Shown one piece after another: positions 1-6,335 of a stretch of DNA of 20,194 nt; position 1 is the first letter of the stretch; every line of letters begins with the position of its first letter. Source of the stretch: CBFGTJ01 sp965651815 (GTDB lineage: Bacteria; Actinomycetota; Acidimicrobiia; Acidimicrobiales; Microtrichaceae); contig CBFGTJ010000038.1 in assembly GCA_965651815.1 (NCBI GenBank), forward strand, positions 1 to 20,194, written 5' to 3'. The notes beneath the pieces were generated by a model. The model had not been told where the DNA came from and did no database searches. It worked only from the letters and a program-made list of their open reading frames with translations. A program made the position numbers and the translations under genes.

Positions 1-1441
1 CGTCGGTGCGGTACATCTCCTCGACGACGAGCTCGATCATCGCGGCGACCGCCTTCGCCGGGTCGCCACCGCCGAGGCGGGTCACCTCGTCGGGGTCGAG
101 CGGCAGGTCGGGCGTGAGGTAGCGGCTGAAGATCTGCGCCGCCGCGGTCTCGTCCGGGCGGTTGATCTTGATCTTCACGTCCAGGCGCCCGGGGCGCAGG
201 ATCGCCGGGTCGATGAGGTCCTCGCGGTTCGACGCGCCGATCACGATCACGTTGCGCAGCGTTTCGACGCCGTCGATCTCGGCGAGGAGCTGCGGCACGA
301 TCGTCGCCTCCATGTCGGAGGAGATGCCGGTGCCCCGGGTGCGGAACAGCGACTCCATCTCGTCGAAGAACACGATCACCGGGGTGCCGTCCGCCGCCTT
401 CTCGCGCGCCCGCTGGAAGACGAGTCGGATGTGCCGCTCGGTCTCGCCGACGTACTTGTTGAGCAGCTCGGGGCCCTTGATGTTGAGGAAGTAGCTGCGG
501 GCCTCCTTGCCGGTGGCCTCGTTGACCTTGCGGGCGAGGCTGTTGGCGACGGCCTTCGCGATGAGGGTCTTGCCGCAGCCGGGCGGGCCGTACAGCAGGA
601 TCCCCTTCGGCGCCGGCAGCCGGTAGTCCCGGAACAGCTCCTGGTGCAGGAACGGCAGCTCGACCGCGTCGGTGATCATCTCGATCTGGTCGTCGAGGCC
701 GCCGATGTCCTCGTAGGAGATGTCGGGGACCTCCTCGAGGATGAGCTCGTCGACCTCGGGGCGGGGCAGCCGCTCGAGCAGCAGGCCCGAGCGGGTGTCC
801 ATGAGGAGCATGTCGCCGGCCCGCAGCGGCGTGCCGAGGAGCGCGTCCGCCAGCTCCGCGACGCGCTCCTCGTCCGCGCGGCCCACCACCAGCGCGCGGT
901 TGCCGTCGTCGAGCTGCTCCTTCAGCGTCACGATCTCGCCGGCGCCCTCCGGCCCGCGGACCATGACCACGTTGTAGGACTCGTTGAGCACGACCTCGGC
1001 GCCCCGGACGAGGTCCTCGGCGTCGATCGCGGGCGACACCTCCACCCGCATCTTGCGACCGGCGGCCTGCACGTCGACCGTGCCGTCCTCGTTGACCCCG
1101 AGCAGGGTCGCGTACGCGGACGGCGGCTGGGTCAGCTTGTCGACCTCGTCCCGCAGCGCCGAGATGTGGTCGCGGGCCTCGCGGAGGGTGTAGCTCAGCT
1201 TCTCGTTCTGGCTCACCGCCTGGGCGAGCTGGCCCTTGGTCTCGAGCAGCCGCTCCTCGAGCGTGCGGACCCGCTTCGGCGCGTCCTGGAGCCGGCGCAC
1301 CAGCGAGGACACCTCCTCGGAGAGGTCGCGGACCTGCTGGCGGAGGACCTCGACGTCGTCGGTCTCCTCCGGGTCGTCGTCCGGAGCTCGGCCCGCCACG
1401 TCGAGTGCGTCGTCGTCGGGGTGGAACTGCTGGTCGTCCAC
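1..1441 (-). CDS. arc: Proteasome-associated AAA+ ATPase ARC/Mpa (3' end outside window)
   Basis: Hexameric ring ATPase that recognises pupylated proteins, unfolds them and feeds them to the actinobacterial 20S proteasome in the cytoplasm. I translated the reverse strand: 480 codons are present, against about 600 in the family, so the C-terminal end with the proteasome-docking tail lies outside. An acidic N-terminus (about 1-30) is followed by a coiled coil (about 31-105, Pup-binding in this family) and OB-type inter-domains (about 108-225). The AAA module follows, with Walker A GPPGCGKT at 285-292, Walker B VIVFFDE at 355-361, pore-loop KYVGE near 329 and DPAILRPGRLD at 411-421. The start is GTG at 1441-1439, preceded by AGGAGG at 1451-1446; a GTG at 1446-1444 is in another frame. 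Partner genes dop, pup, prcB and prcA would be expected beyond the left edge (inference). Confidence 0.95.
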   Translation of the reverse strand, partial: MDDQQFHPDDDALDVAGRAPDDDPEETDDVEVLRQQVRDLSEEVSSLVRRLQDAPKRVRTLEERLLETKGQLAQAVSQNEKLSYTLREARDHISALRDEVDKLTQPPSAYATLLGVNEDGTVDVQAAGRKMRVEVSPAIDAEDLVRGAEVVLNESYNVVMVRGPEGAGEIVTLKEQLDDGNRALVVGRADEERVAELADALLGTPLRAGDMLLMDTRSGLLLERLPRPEVDELILEEVPDISYEDIGGLDDQIEMITDAVELPFLHQELFRDYRLPAPKGILLYGPPGCGKTLIAKAVANSLARKVNEATGKEARSYFLNIKGPELLNKYVGETERHIRLVFQRAREKAADGTPVIVFFDEMESLFRTRGTGISSDMEATIVPQLLAEIDGVETLRNVIVIGASNREDLIDPAILRPGRLDVKIKINRPDETAAAQIFSRYLTPDLPLDPDEVTRLGGGDPAKAVAAMIELVVEEMYRTD

Positions 1442-1637
1442 TGCACCTCCTGCGGGCTCGGCCCCTTCGGGAAGGAGCCTCCTCCCCGCGTTTCTACCCC
1501 GCCCCGGGCCGGCATCCGTGGCACTGGCATTTCTAACAGGATTGCCGTGCAAATTCCCCTGAGCGGCTACACTGACGCTCGACACGACTCACTGACCGGC
1601 CCGTCCCCCACGGGTCGCGAAAGGGCAGGTTCTCCAC
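1442..1637. promoter_or_regulatory. Divergent intergenic region between arc and ferredoxin
   Basis: This 196-base gap separates two divergent genes and must carry both promoters unless arc is read from elsewhere. For the ferredoxin, TACACT at 1568-1573 fits the actinobacterial TANNNT -10 pattern. It would give a leader of roughly 55-60 bases, and AAGGGCAGG just before the ATG can serve as ribosome site. The best upstream hexamer, TTGCCG at 1542-1547, is 20 bases away, which is too far for a normal -35. No convincing promoter was found for arc beyond its strong AGGAGG ribosome site. The stretch around 1530-1575 is visibly less GC-rich than its surroundings, as expected for a promoter. Confidence 0.45.
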
Positions 1638-1883
1638 ATGGGTTTGAAGGTCTGGATCGATCAGGATCTGTGCACGGGTGACGGACTGTGCGAGGAGATC
1701 GCGCCGGCGGTGTTCGTGCTGCTCGACGACGGACTCGCCTACGTGAAGGAAGGCGACAAGGTCTTCTCCGACCCGGGCGGCGCCGAGGGGATGGCGAACA
1801 TCCCGGACGGCGAGCTCGAGGGCGTCATCGAGTCCGCCGAGGAGTGCCCCGGCGAGTGCATCTTCATCGAGGCCGACGAGTAG
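1638..1883 (+). CDS. Small ferredoxin, single Fe-S cluster (CxxDxxC type)
   Basis: An 81-residue soluble electron carrier of the bacterial/archaeal monocluster ferredoxin family, donating electrons to an unknown partner such as a cytochrome P450, a radical enzyme or a thiolase. Cluster ligands are visible: C12, D15 and C18 in CTGDGLC, then C70 in ECPGEC, with an additional C74. Three cysteines plus Asp is the pattern of either a [3Fe-4S] protein or an Asp-ligated [4Fe-4S] protein, as in Pyrococcus ferredoxin. The chain is very acidic, typical of ferredoxins. It starts at ATG 1638 after AAGGGCAGG. It is transcribed away from arc and towards marP, with only 22 bases between its stop and the marP stop, and I see no good hairpin in that gap. 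Confidence 0.9.
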   Translation: MGLKVWIDQDLCTGDGLCEEIAPAVFVLLDDGLAYVKEGDKVFSDPGGAEGMANIPDGELEGVIESAEECPGECIFIEADE

Positions 1884-1905
1884 GTCGGCCCCGAGCACGT
1901 AGGAC

Positions 1906-3081
1906 TCAGCGCAGGCAGGGACCCGTGTCGACCGCGGTCGACAGGGTCCGCCCCGCCAGCGCCCCCAGCAGCTCACCGAGCTCCGAGGAGTCCAGCGCGT
2001 AGGCGACGTCGTTGCGGTCCGGTGCGATCGCGACCGCCACGCCGATGACCGAGCCGTCCGCGCGGAGCACCGCGCTGCCCGAGTCGCCCGGCTCGAGGTC
2101 GCTGGCCAGGGCCAGCAGGTCCCGGCGGACCACGGCACGGTCGTAGATGTCGTAGCCGGTGGCCGTCATCCGCTGGCCGACCTCGAACGGCGAGGGCTCG
2201 AACGGGCCGCCGCCGGGGAAGCCGAGCACCAGGCCGCGGTCGCCCTCGCGCGGCTCTGCGATCGGCAACGGCGGTCGGTCGACGCCGGCCGCGACGAGCG
2301 CGAGGTCGGTCGAGGGGTCGAACGCCACCACCCGGCCCGCCGCGACCCCGCCGTCGGCGGTCTCGACCCGGACGGCGTCCGCGGCCGCGACGACGTGCGC
2401 GTTGGTGGCCACCAGGTGCTCGCCGACCACGAACCCGCTGCCCGTCTGGACCCTCCCGCAGGTGCGGCTGGTGAGGCGGACCGCGCTGGGCGCCACCCGG
2501 TCGAGCATCTCCTGGTCGAGCGGGCTGCCCTCGGGCGGCGCGGGGATGTCGGGCGCGGCGACCAGGCCGGAGAAGAGCCGGGGGAACTGTCCCCCCGCCA
2601 GGCGCCGCTCGAGCTCGGTGATCTGCGGCGGCGGGTCGGGCAGGTGCTCGTCGACGAACCGCGCGACCGCGGACTCGCGCGCCGCGGCCGCCGGCCACCC
2701 CGCGGTGTCGGCCATCACCGGCACCACGAGCCAGGCGAGCACCCCGACCGCGGCGACCCCGAGCGCCGCGCCGCCCGCCGCGTCGACCGTGCGCGCGCCC
2801 TGGCTGTCGACGACGCCCTGCTGCAGCCGGACGCCGAGGAGGGCCCCGAGCCCCTGGCCGAGCGAGGCGAGCAGCACCAGCACCGCCGTCGCGGTCAGCA
2901 GGATCGACAGGTCGCTGTGCACCCCCGCGGTGCGCACCACCCAGGGCAGCACGAGGATCGCGAGGGCGACGCCGATGCCGGCGCCCAGCCAGCTGGCGAA
3001 GCGGCGGACGAACCCGAGGCGCCAGCCACCGATCGCGCCGGCGACGGCCAGGACGAGCAGGAGCAGGTCGAACCCGTTCAC
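1906..3081 (-). CDS. marP: MarP-type membrane serine protease (CvpA-like N-terminus, trypsin-like C-terminus)
   Basis: A 391-residue periplasmic-facing serine protease of the MarP family. In M. tuberculosis MarP (Rv3671c) is needed for acid and oxidative resistance and acts on a peptidoglycan hydrolase. Hydrophobic segments occur at about 4-20, 31-50, 58-82 and 105-124 (CvpA/colicin V-production fold). A linker to about 195 leads to a chymotrypsin-like domain with H229 (TNAHVV), D259 (STDLAL) and S334 (GDSGSA). Two cysteines, C208 and C389, flank the domain; their placement matches the disulfide pair of mycobacterial MarP, and total length is also near identical (recalled 397). The GTG start at 3081 lies 16 bases after the trmI stop. 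The open frame continues upstream but there it only overlaps trmI out of frame. It is the last gene of the minus-strand run. Confidence 0.93.
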   Translation of the reverse strand: MNGFDLLLLVLAVAGAIGGWRLGFVRRFASWLGAGIGVALAILVLPWVVRTAGVHSDLSILLTATAVLVLLASLGQGLGALLGVRLQQGVVDSQGARTVDAAGGAALGVAAVGVLAWLVVPVMADTAGWPAAAARESAVARFVDEHLPDPPPQITELERRLAGGQFPRLFSGLVAAPDIPAPPEGSPLDQEMLDRVAPSAVRLTSRTCGRVQTGSGFVVGEHLVATNAHVVAAADAVRVETADGGVAAGRVVAFDPSTDLALVAAGVDRPPLPIAEPREGDRGLVLGFPGGGPFEPSPFEVGQRMTATGYDIYDRAVVRRDLLALASDLEPGDSGSAVLRADGSVIGVAVAIAPDRNDVAYALDSSELGELLGALAGRTLSTAVDTGPCLR

Positions 3082-3097
3082 CCCGCCGCCGCCGCCG

Positions 3098-3871
3098 TCA
3101 CCCGGCCGCGAGGCGGGCGTGGGTGAGGAAGCCGGTGTGGCCGACCATGCGGTGGTCGGGGCGCACGGCCTGGTCCTCGACGTACCACCCCCGCTGGAGC
3201 ACCTCGACCGTCTCCGCGGCGAACCACGGGCCCTTCGCGAGCGCGTCGCGCAGCTGGGACACCTGGACGATGCTGGGCGTGTAGGAGACCAGCAGCCCGC
3301 CCGGGCGCAGCGCCGTCGCCGCGTGGGGCACCACCCGCCACGGCTCGGGCAGGTCCAGCACGACCCGGTCGAGGTCGCGCTCGTCGATGCCCTCGTAGCA
3401 GTCGCGCAGCTCGACCCGGTACCGGTCGAGCACCTCGGCGCCGAGGAACTGCTCGACGTTGGCCCGGGCCCGGTTGGCGAAGTCCTCGCGCAGCTCGTAG
3501 CCGACGATGTCGGCACCGGCGCGCAGCATCGCCATCGACAGCGCGCCCGAGCCGACACCGGACTCGAGGACGCGGACACCCGGGCCGATGTCGGCGATCA
3601 TCAGGATCGGGCCCAGGTCCTTCGGGTAGATCACCTGCGCGCCGCGGGGCATCTTGAGCACGAACTCGGACAGCGTCGGCCGGATGACCACGAAGCGCTG
3701 CCCGCGGGTGGTGCGCACCGTCGACCCCTCGGGCAGCCCGATGACCTCCTCGTGGGACACGTAGCCGCTGTGGGAGTGGAACTCCTTGCCCTTCGTCAGC
3801 ACCGTCTGGTACCGCCGGCCCTTCGTGTCGAGGAACTGCACGAGGTCGCCCTCGGCGAGGTGGCCGCTCAC
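3098..3871 (-). CDS. trmI: tRNA (adenine-58-N1)-methyltransferase TrmI
   Basis: SAM-dependent enzyme making m1A at position 58 of the tRNA T-loop, working as a homotetramer in the cytoplasm. The 257-residue chain has an N-terminal beta domain (1-75) and a Rossmann methyltransferase fold with SAM motif I VLESGVGSGA at 101-110. The acidic motif II GYELRED is at 124-130. The catalytic motif LDLPEPW is at 172-178, with D173 as the expected catalytic Asp. YTPS near 197-200 is also typical of the family. The GTG start at 3871 overlaps the ttuA stop in GTGA, giving translational coupling. Mycobacterial TrmI (Rv2118c) also lies close to mpa, so the neighbourhood is partly conserved. Pairing with a position-54 thiolase makes functional sense because both act on the T-loop. 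Confidence 0.93.
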   Translation of the reverse strand: MSGHLAEGDLVQFLDTKGRRYQTVLTKGKEFHSHSGYVSHEEVIGLPEGSTVRTTRGQRFVVIRPTLSEFVLKMPRGAQVIYPKDLGPILMIADIGPGVRVLESGVGSGALSMAMLRAGADIVGYELREDFANRARANVEQFLGAEVLDRYRVELRDCYEGIDERDLDRVVLDLPEPWRVVPHAATALRPGGLLVSYTPSIVQVSQLRDALAKGPWFAAETVEVLQRGWYVEDQAVRPDHRMVGHTGFLTHARLAAG

Positions 3872-4854
3872 CCGTCCTCCCCGCCGGGGGCGCCACGGGT
3901 GGCGGACCGTGGGGTGAGCTCGACGGGTGCGGTGGTCGCGGTGGCCCGCTCGACGAGGCGGCAGAACGCGCACACCTCGCCCGGTGTCGGCGAGCCGCAG
4001 CGGGTGCAGGCCCCAAGCTCCACCTCGTCGGCGACGCCGCCCTCCTCGGAGGCCACCGCCCCCGCGAAGAGGTGCCGGGCACGCCGCAGGAAGCTCAGGT
4101 AGAAGTCGGCCTTGCTGCCCGGGGAGCGCAGCTCGAGCTCGTTCAGCGCCTCCTTGTAGCCGAGGTGCTTGTTCCCCACCGCCATCGGGCACTCGTCGAC
4201 CTGGTAGTCGATGCCGCTCACGATGCAGTAGGCCGCCATCTCGCGCTCGCCGAGCCGCACCAGCGGCTTCACCTTGCGGGGGAACCCCTCCCGCGCCGGG
4301 AGCACCGGCATCTGCCGCGCCAGGTACTCCACCTGCCAGCGCAGCACGTTGCCGAGCAGCACCGCCGCCTCGTCGTCGAGGTTGTGCCCGGTGACCAGCA
4401 CGTCGTAGCCGTGCTCCAGCGCGGCGCGGTCGAACAGGTGGCGCTTCGAGGTCCCGCAGGCCGAGCAGGGGGAACGGCGTGCGGCGCGCGACCCGGTGGG
4501 GATGTCGTAGCCGTACTCCTCCCGCAGGTCGACCTCGAGCAGGCGCAACCCGCGCTGCTCGGCGAACCGGCGGGCGTAGTCGCCCGAGTCGTCGCTGTAC
4601 TCGCCGATGCCGAGGCCCACGTAGAGGCCGTCCGCGTCGTAGCCGAGCCCGACGAGCAGGTCCCAGACGGCGAGCGAGTCCTTCCCGCCCGACACGGCGA
4701 CGAGGACCCGTTCGCCCGGGGCGATCATGTCGAACTCGTCGATGGTCTTCTGCACCTGGTCGCGGCAGAACCGCAGGAAGTGCTCGGCGCAGAAGTTCGC
4801 GTTCGCGCGTCGGATGTCGATGATCGCCCGGTCACGGCACACGCGGCACTTCAC
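3868..4854 (-). CDS. ttuA: TtuA-type tRNA 2-thiouridine synthetase (tRNA U54/T54 2-sulfurtransferase)
   Basis: PP-loop ATPase that adenylates the C2 carbonyl of U54/T54 in tRNA and replaces it with sulfur carried by a ubiquitin-like thiocarboxylate protein. The 328-residue chain shows the full TtuA/CTU1 domain order. An N-terminal zinc site (C3, C6, C22, H25) is followed by the PP-loop SGGKDS at 55-60. Fe-S ligands are C130, C133 and C222; from memory these are the same residue numbers as in Thermus TtuA. A C-terminal zinc ribbon uses C283, C286, C295 and C298. GHNLDDEA at 156-163 is also typical. It starts at GTG 4854, sharing GTGA with the preceding ThiS-like gene, and a GAGGTGG ribosome site lies inside that gene's last codons. 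TtcA (position 32) is less likely because TtcA lacks the paired zinc fingers. Confidence 0.92.
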   Translation of the reverse strand: MKCRVCRDRAIIDIRRANANFCAEHFLRFCRDQVQKTIDEFDMIAPGERVLVAVSGGKDSLAVWDLLVGLGYDADGLYVGLGIGEYSDDSGDYARRFAEQRGLRLLEVDLREEYGYDIPTGSRAARRSPCSACGTSKRHLFDRAALEHGYDVLVTGHNLDDEAAVLLGNVLRWQVEYLARQMPVLPAREGFPRKVKPLVRLGEREMAAYCIVSGIDYQVDECPMAVGNKHLGYKEALNELELRSPGSKADFYLSFLRRARHLFAGAVASEEGGVADEVELGACTRCGSPTPGEVCAFCRLVERATATTAPVELTPRSATRGAPGGEDG

Positions 4855-5087
4855 CGCGGTGCCACCTCTGCGGGCGTCGGGTCGGGGCCGACCGCACCGC
4901 CGGAGATGACCGGGCGGATCTCGATCCGGTCGTCGTCCTCCAGCTTGGTGTCGCCGGGCACGATCTCGCCGTTGCGGATGACCAGCACCGACTCGCGGTT
5001 CAGCTCGAGCCGATCCAGCAGGACCGAGACGAGCATCGGCCCGTCGACGGTCACCTCACGGCGGGGGTTGCGCAGGTGCACGATCAC
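4851..5087 (-). CDS. ThiS/MoaD/TtuB-like ubiquitin-fold sulfur carrier with C-terminal tail
   Basis: A 78-residue beta-grasp protein and probable sulfur donor for the adjacent TtuA. It shows the ThiS/MoaD features of a short N-terminal strand pair, the GE-IVPGD-T-LEDDDRIEI block at 40-57, and the terminal PVISGG at 59-64. In the family the Gly-Gly is normally the C-terminus that is adenylated and thiocarboxylated. Here 14 more residues (AVGPD...) follow it before the stop. The stop overlaps the ttuA start in GTGA, so the tail is not a frame error near the end and also houses the ttuA ribosome site. The start is GTG at 5087. A second GTG at 5081 has better spacing from GGGGA upstream and may be the true start. 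No E1-like activating gene is visible in the window. Confidence 0.87.
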   Translation of the reverse strand: MIVHLRNPRREVTVDGPMLVSVLLDRLELNRESVLVIRNGEIVPGDTKLEDDDRIEIRPVISGGAVGPDPTPAEVAPR

Positions 5088-5103
5088 GTCCCCAATGATG
5101 GAC

Positions 5104-5149
5104 GACCGGTCACCGCCGCGGCACCTCGCGCGCCGCCGCGGGATCGGTC
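5104..5149 (-). terminator. Imperfect inverted repeat after the Arg-rich gene, possible terminator or processing hairpin
   Basis: The arms at 5104-5121 and 5133-5149 pair over about 15 of 17 positions, with one mismatch in each half and a single bulged base. They enclose an 11-base loop. The structure begins at the stop codon of the Arg-rich gene and fills most of the only sizeable gap (57 bases) inside the long minus-strand run. No T-tract follows, so it is not a classical intrinsic terminator; U-less hairpin terminators and mRNA processing or stability hairpins are both possible in actinobacteria. It divides the run into an envelope half and a tRNA-modification/protease half. Confidence 0.4.
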
Positions 5150-5690
5150 AGTCGTGGACCCGGACCTGCGGGCGCCGCCGGCGCGACCCCCGTGCCCGCT
5201 GGAAGTTGCGCTCCCGCTCCCGGTCGAGCTCGGCGGTCAGCTCGGTCAGCTCGCGTGCCAGGCGCAGCTCCCGGCGGGAGGGGCGCATGAGGAGGTCGAA
5301 GCGGTCGCCACGCCGCTGCTCCTTGCGCACCAGGCGGGCGTGGCGCCTCGTGCCCTCGCGCGCCCGCTCGAGCCTGGTCTGGGTGCGTGCGAGCCGGCGT
5401 GCGGCGCGCAGCTGCGCGCGGTTCGGGCGCGTCACCTTCTCGAAGCGGCGCTCGACGCTGCGCTGGGACGCGGCGAGGCGGCGCTCGCGCCGGGTCGGCC
5501 GTGGCCGCGCGATCACCGTGTAGGTCTCACCCGGGCGCAGGCGGGCGAGGGTGACGCGCTCCTCGTCCTTGCGCAGCGCGCCGCGCGCCTCGTCCGCGAG
5601 GTACACGACGCCGCGGCCGGCGAGGTCCGCCGCGAAGCCCTCGCCGAACAGGTTCCCCAGCAGCCTCGCCAGGATCCACTTGACGATCAC
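5148..5690 (-). CDS. Uncharacterised Arg-rich, coiled-coil protein
   Basis: I do not recognise this 180-residue protein. It opens with a hydrophobic or amphipathic stretch (about 1-22, with WILARLLGNLF), then a short mixed region including GVVYLADEARG. From about residue 60 to the end it is extremely basic: roughly 47 arginines in the whole chain, about a quarter of all residues, with helical RxxxR spacing that suggests a long charged helix or coiled coil. The acidic residues are interspersed, as in salt-bridged single helices. The GTG start at 5690 overlaps the stop of the upstream one-helix membrane protein (GTGA), so the two are probably made together. The N-terminal segment may attach it to the membrane, with the basic helix contacting lipid head groups, nucleic acid or ribosomes. 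That is inference only. Confidence 0.75.
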   Translation of the reverse strand: MIVKWILARLLGNLFGEGFAADLAGRGVVYLADEARGALRKDEERVTLARLRPGETYTVIARPRPTRRERRLAASQRSVERRFEKVTRPNRAQLRAARRLARTQTRLERAREGTRRHARLVRKEQRRGDRFDLLMRPSRRELRLARELTELTAELDRERERNFQRARGSRRRRPQVRVHD

Positions 5691-5917
5691 ACCCGTCGGA
5701 CCTCGATGATGGTCGACGACCGCCGACCCGCCCTCCGTCCGAGCAGGAAGGCGAGGATCAACAGCACCAACGCCAACCCCGCGCCGACCGCGAGGATCTG
5801 GTTGCGTGCACCCTCCACCTGCTCGGTGGCCTCGCCCTGGATCTCGCCGAGCTTCGCCCGGATGTCGTCCGGGGTGATCCGCTCCCTGGTCCAGGTCCCG
5901 TCGGGTCGTGTGCTCAC
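5687..5917 (-). CDS. Small one-helix membrane protein
   Basis: A 76-residue protein with a soluble N-terminal half (DDIRAKLGEIQGEATEQVEGARNQ... region, amphipathic helix-like). One transmembrane segment follows at about 42-60 (VGAGLALVLLILAFLLGRR) and then a short basic tail. The positively charged residues right after the helix suggest the C-terminal side is cytoplasmic. It resembles in layout the short actinobacterial membrane proteins such as DUF3618, but the sequence match is not good enough to name it. The GTG start at 5917 shares GTGA with the stop of the holin-like gene, and its own stop shares GTGA with the Arg-rich gene. It is therefore the middle member of a three-gene coupled membrane cassette. 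Function unknown. Confidence 0.75.
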   Translation of the reverse strand: MSTRPDGTWTRERITPDDIRAKLGEIQGEATEQVEGARNQILAVGAGLALVLLILAFLLGRRAGRRSSTIIEVRRV

Positions 5918-6288
5918 GGGTTCCCTCGCTTGTTGGTGGTGGAGATGAGCTTCCTGAGGAACAGCGCGACGACGATCGCGCCGACGAGCGCGGTGATCCC
6001 GTAGGGCACCCAGGTGAAGGAGCCGCCCCCGACCTCGAAGGGGTCGTTGAACACCTCGATACGCTGCAGCCCGCGCAGGAGCGCGAGGAGCAGGAGCGAG
6101 AGCCCGAGGCCCAGGCAGATCGCACCGGCGAGCCCGTAGCCGAGGTACCGGCCGAGGGTCTTGAGCGGCTCGACCGTCTCCTGCTTGGCGTACGCGACGA
6201 CGAGGTCCTTGAGCTCGCCGAGGTGGGCACCGGCCCCTTTCGGCTCCTCGGGCTTCGACCACGGGCGGCCGCTGGGTCTGTCGCTCAC
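5914..6288 (-). CDS. Holin superfamily III-like (Phage_holin_3_6/DUF1469-type) membrane protein
   Basis: A 124-residue membrane protein. A hydrophilic N-terminus and the conserved-looking helix LKDLVVAYAKQETVEPLKTL (about 26-45) come first. Two transmembrane segments follow at about 46-68 and 89-110, separated by a short polar loop with a GGGSF turn, and the chain ends in a basic tail. This is the architecture of the actinobacterial family annotated as putative holin superfamily III. In chromosomal settings such proteins are not phage lysis proteins and have no firm function. The start was chosen at GTG 6288 because AGGAGG lies at 6299-6294, five bases upstream. An upstream GTG at 6339, which would overlap the LON gene stop and add 17 residues, lacks such a site. 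Confidence 0.8.
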   Translation of the reverse strand: MSDRPSGRPWSKPEEPKGAGAHLGELKDLVVAYAKQETVEPLKTLGRYLGYGLAGAICLGLGLSLLLLALLRGLQRIEVFNDPFEVGGGSFTWVPYGITALVGAIVVALFLRKLISTTNKRGNP

Positions 6289-6335
6289 GGCGTCCTCCTG
6301 AACGGGCGCAACCTTTGTACCACCCTCGGCCGAGG

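Noticed and set aside
431..1681. A 416-codon plus-strand open frame opposite the proteasomal ATPase
   Set aside because: The minus-strand translation gives an unmistakable ARC/Mpa protein with Walker motifs, so this is a shadow.
1884..1905. Terminator between the convergent ferredoxin and marP genes
   Set aside because: Only 3-base matches could be paired in the 22-base gap and there is no T-tract, so no terminator is called.
3082..3096. Short CGG triplet repeat before marP
   Set aside because: Only about five units long and expected by chance at this GC content; it probably just provides a G-rich ribosome-binding stretch.
3082..3579. N-terminal extension of the MarP frame through trmI
   Set aside because: The frame is open only because of high GC. 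The extension has no membrane or family features and overlaps the clear trmI gene by nearly 500 bases.
5914..6288. Prophage lysis gene suggested by the holin-like protein
   Set aside because: No endolysin, integrase or structural phage gene is nearby. The protein is of the chromosomal actinobacterial type and is embedded in a housekeeping run.
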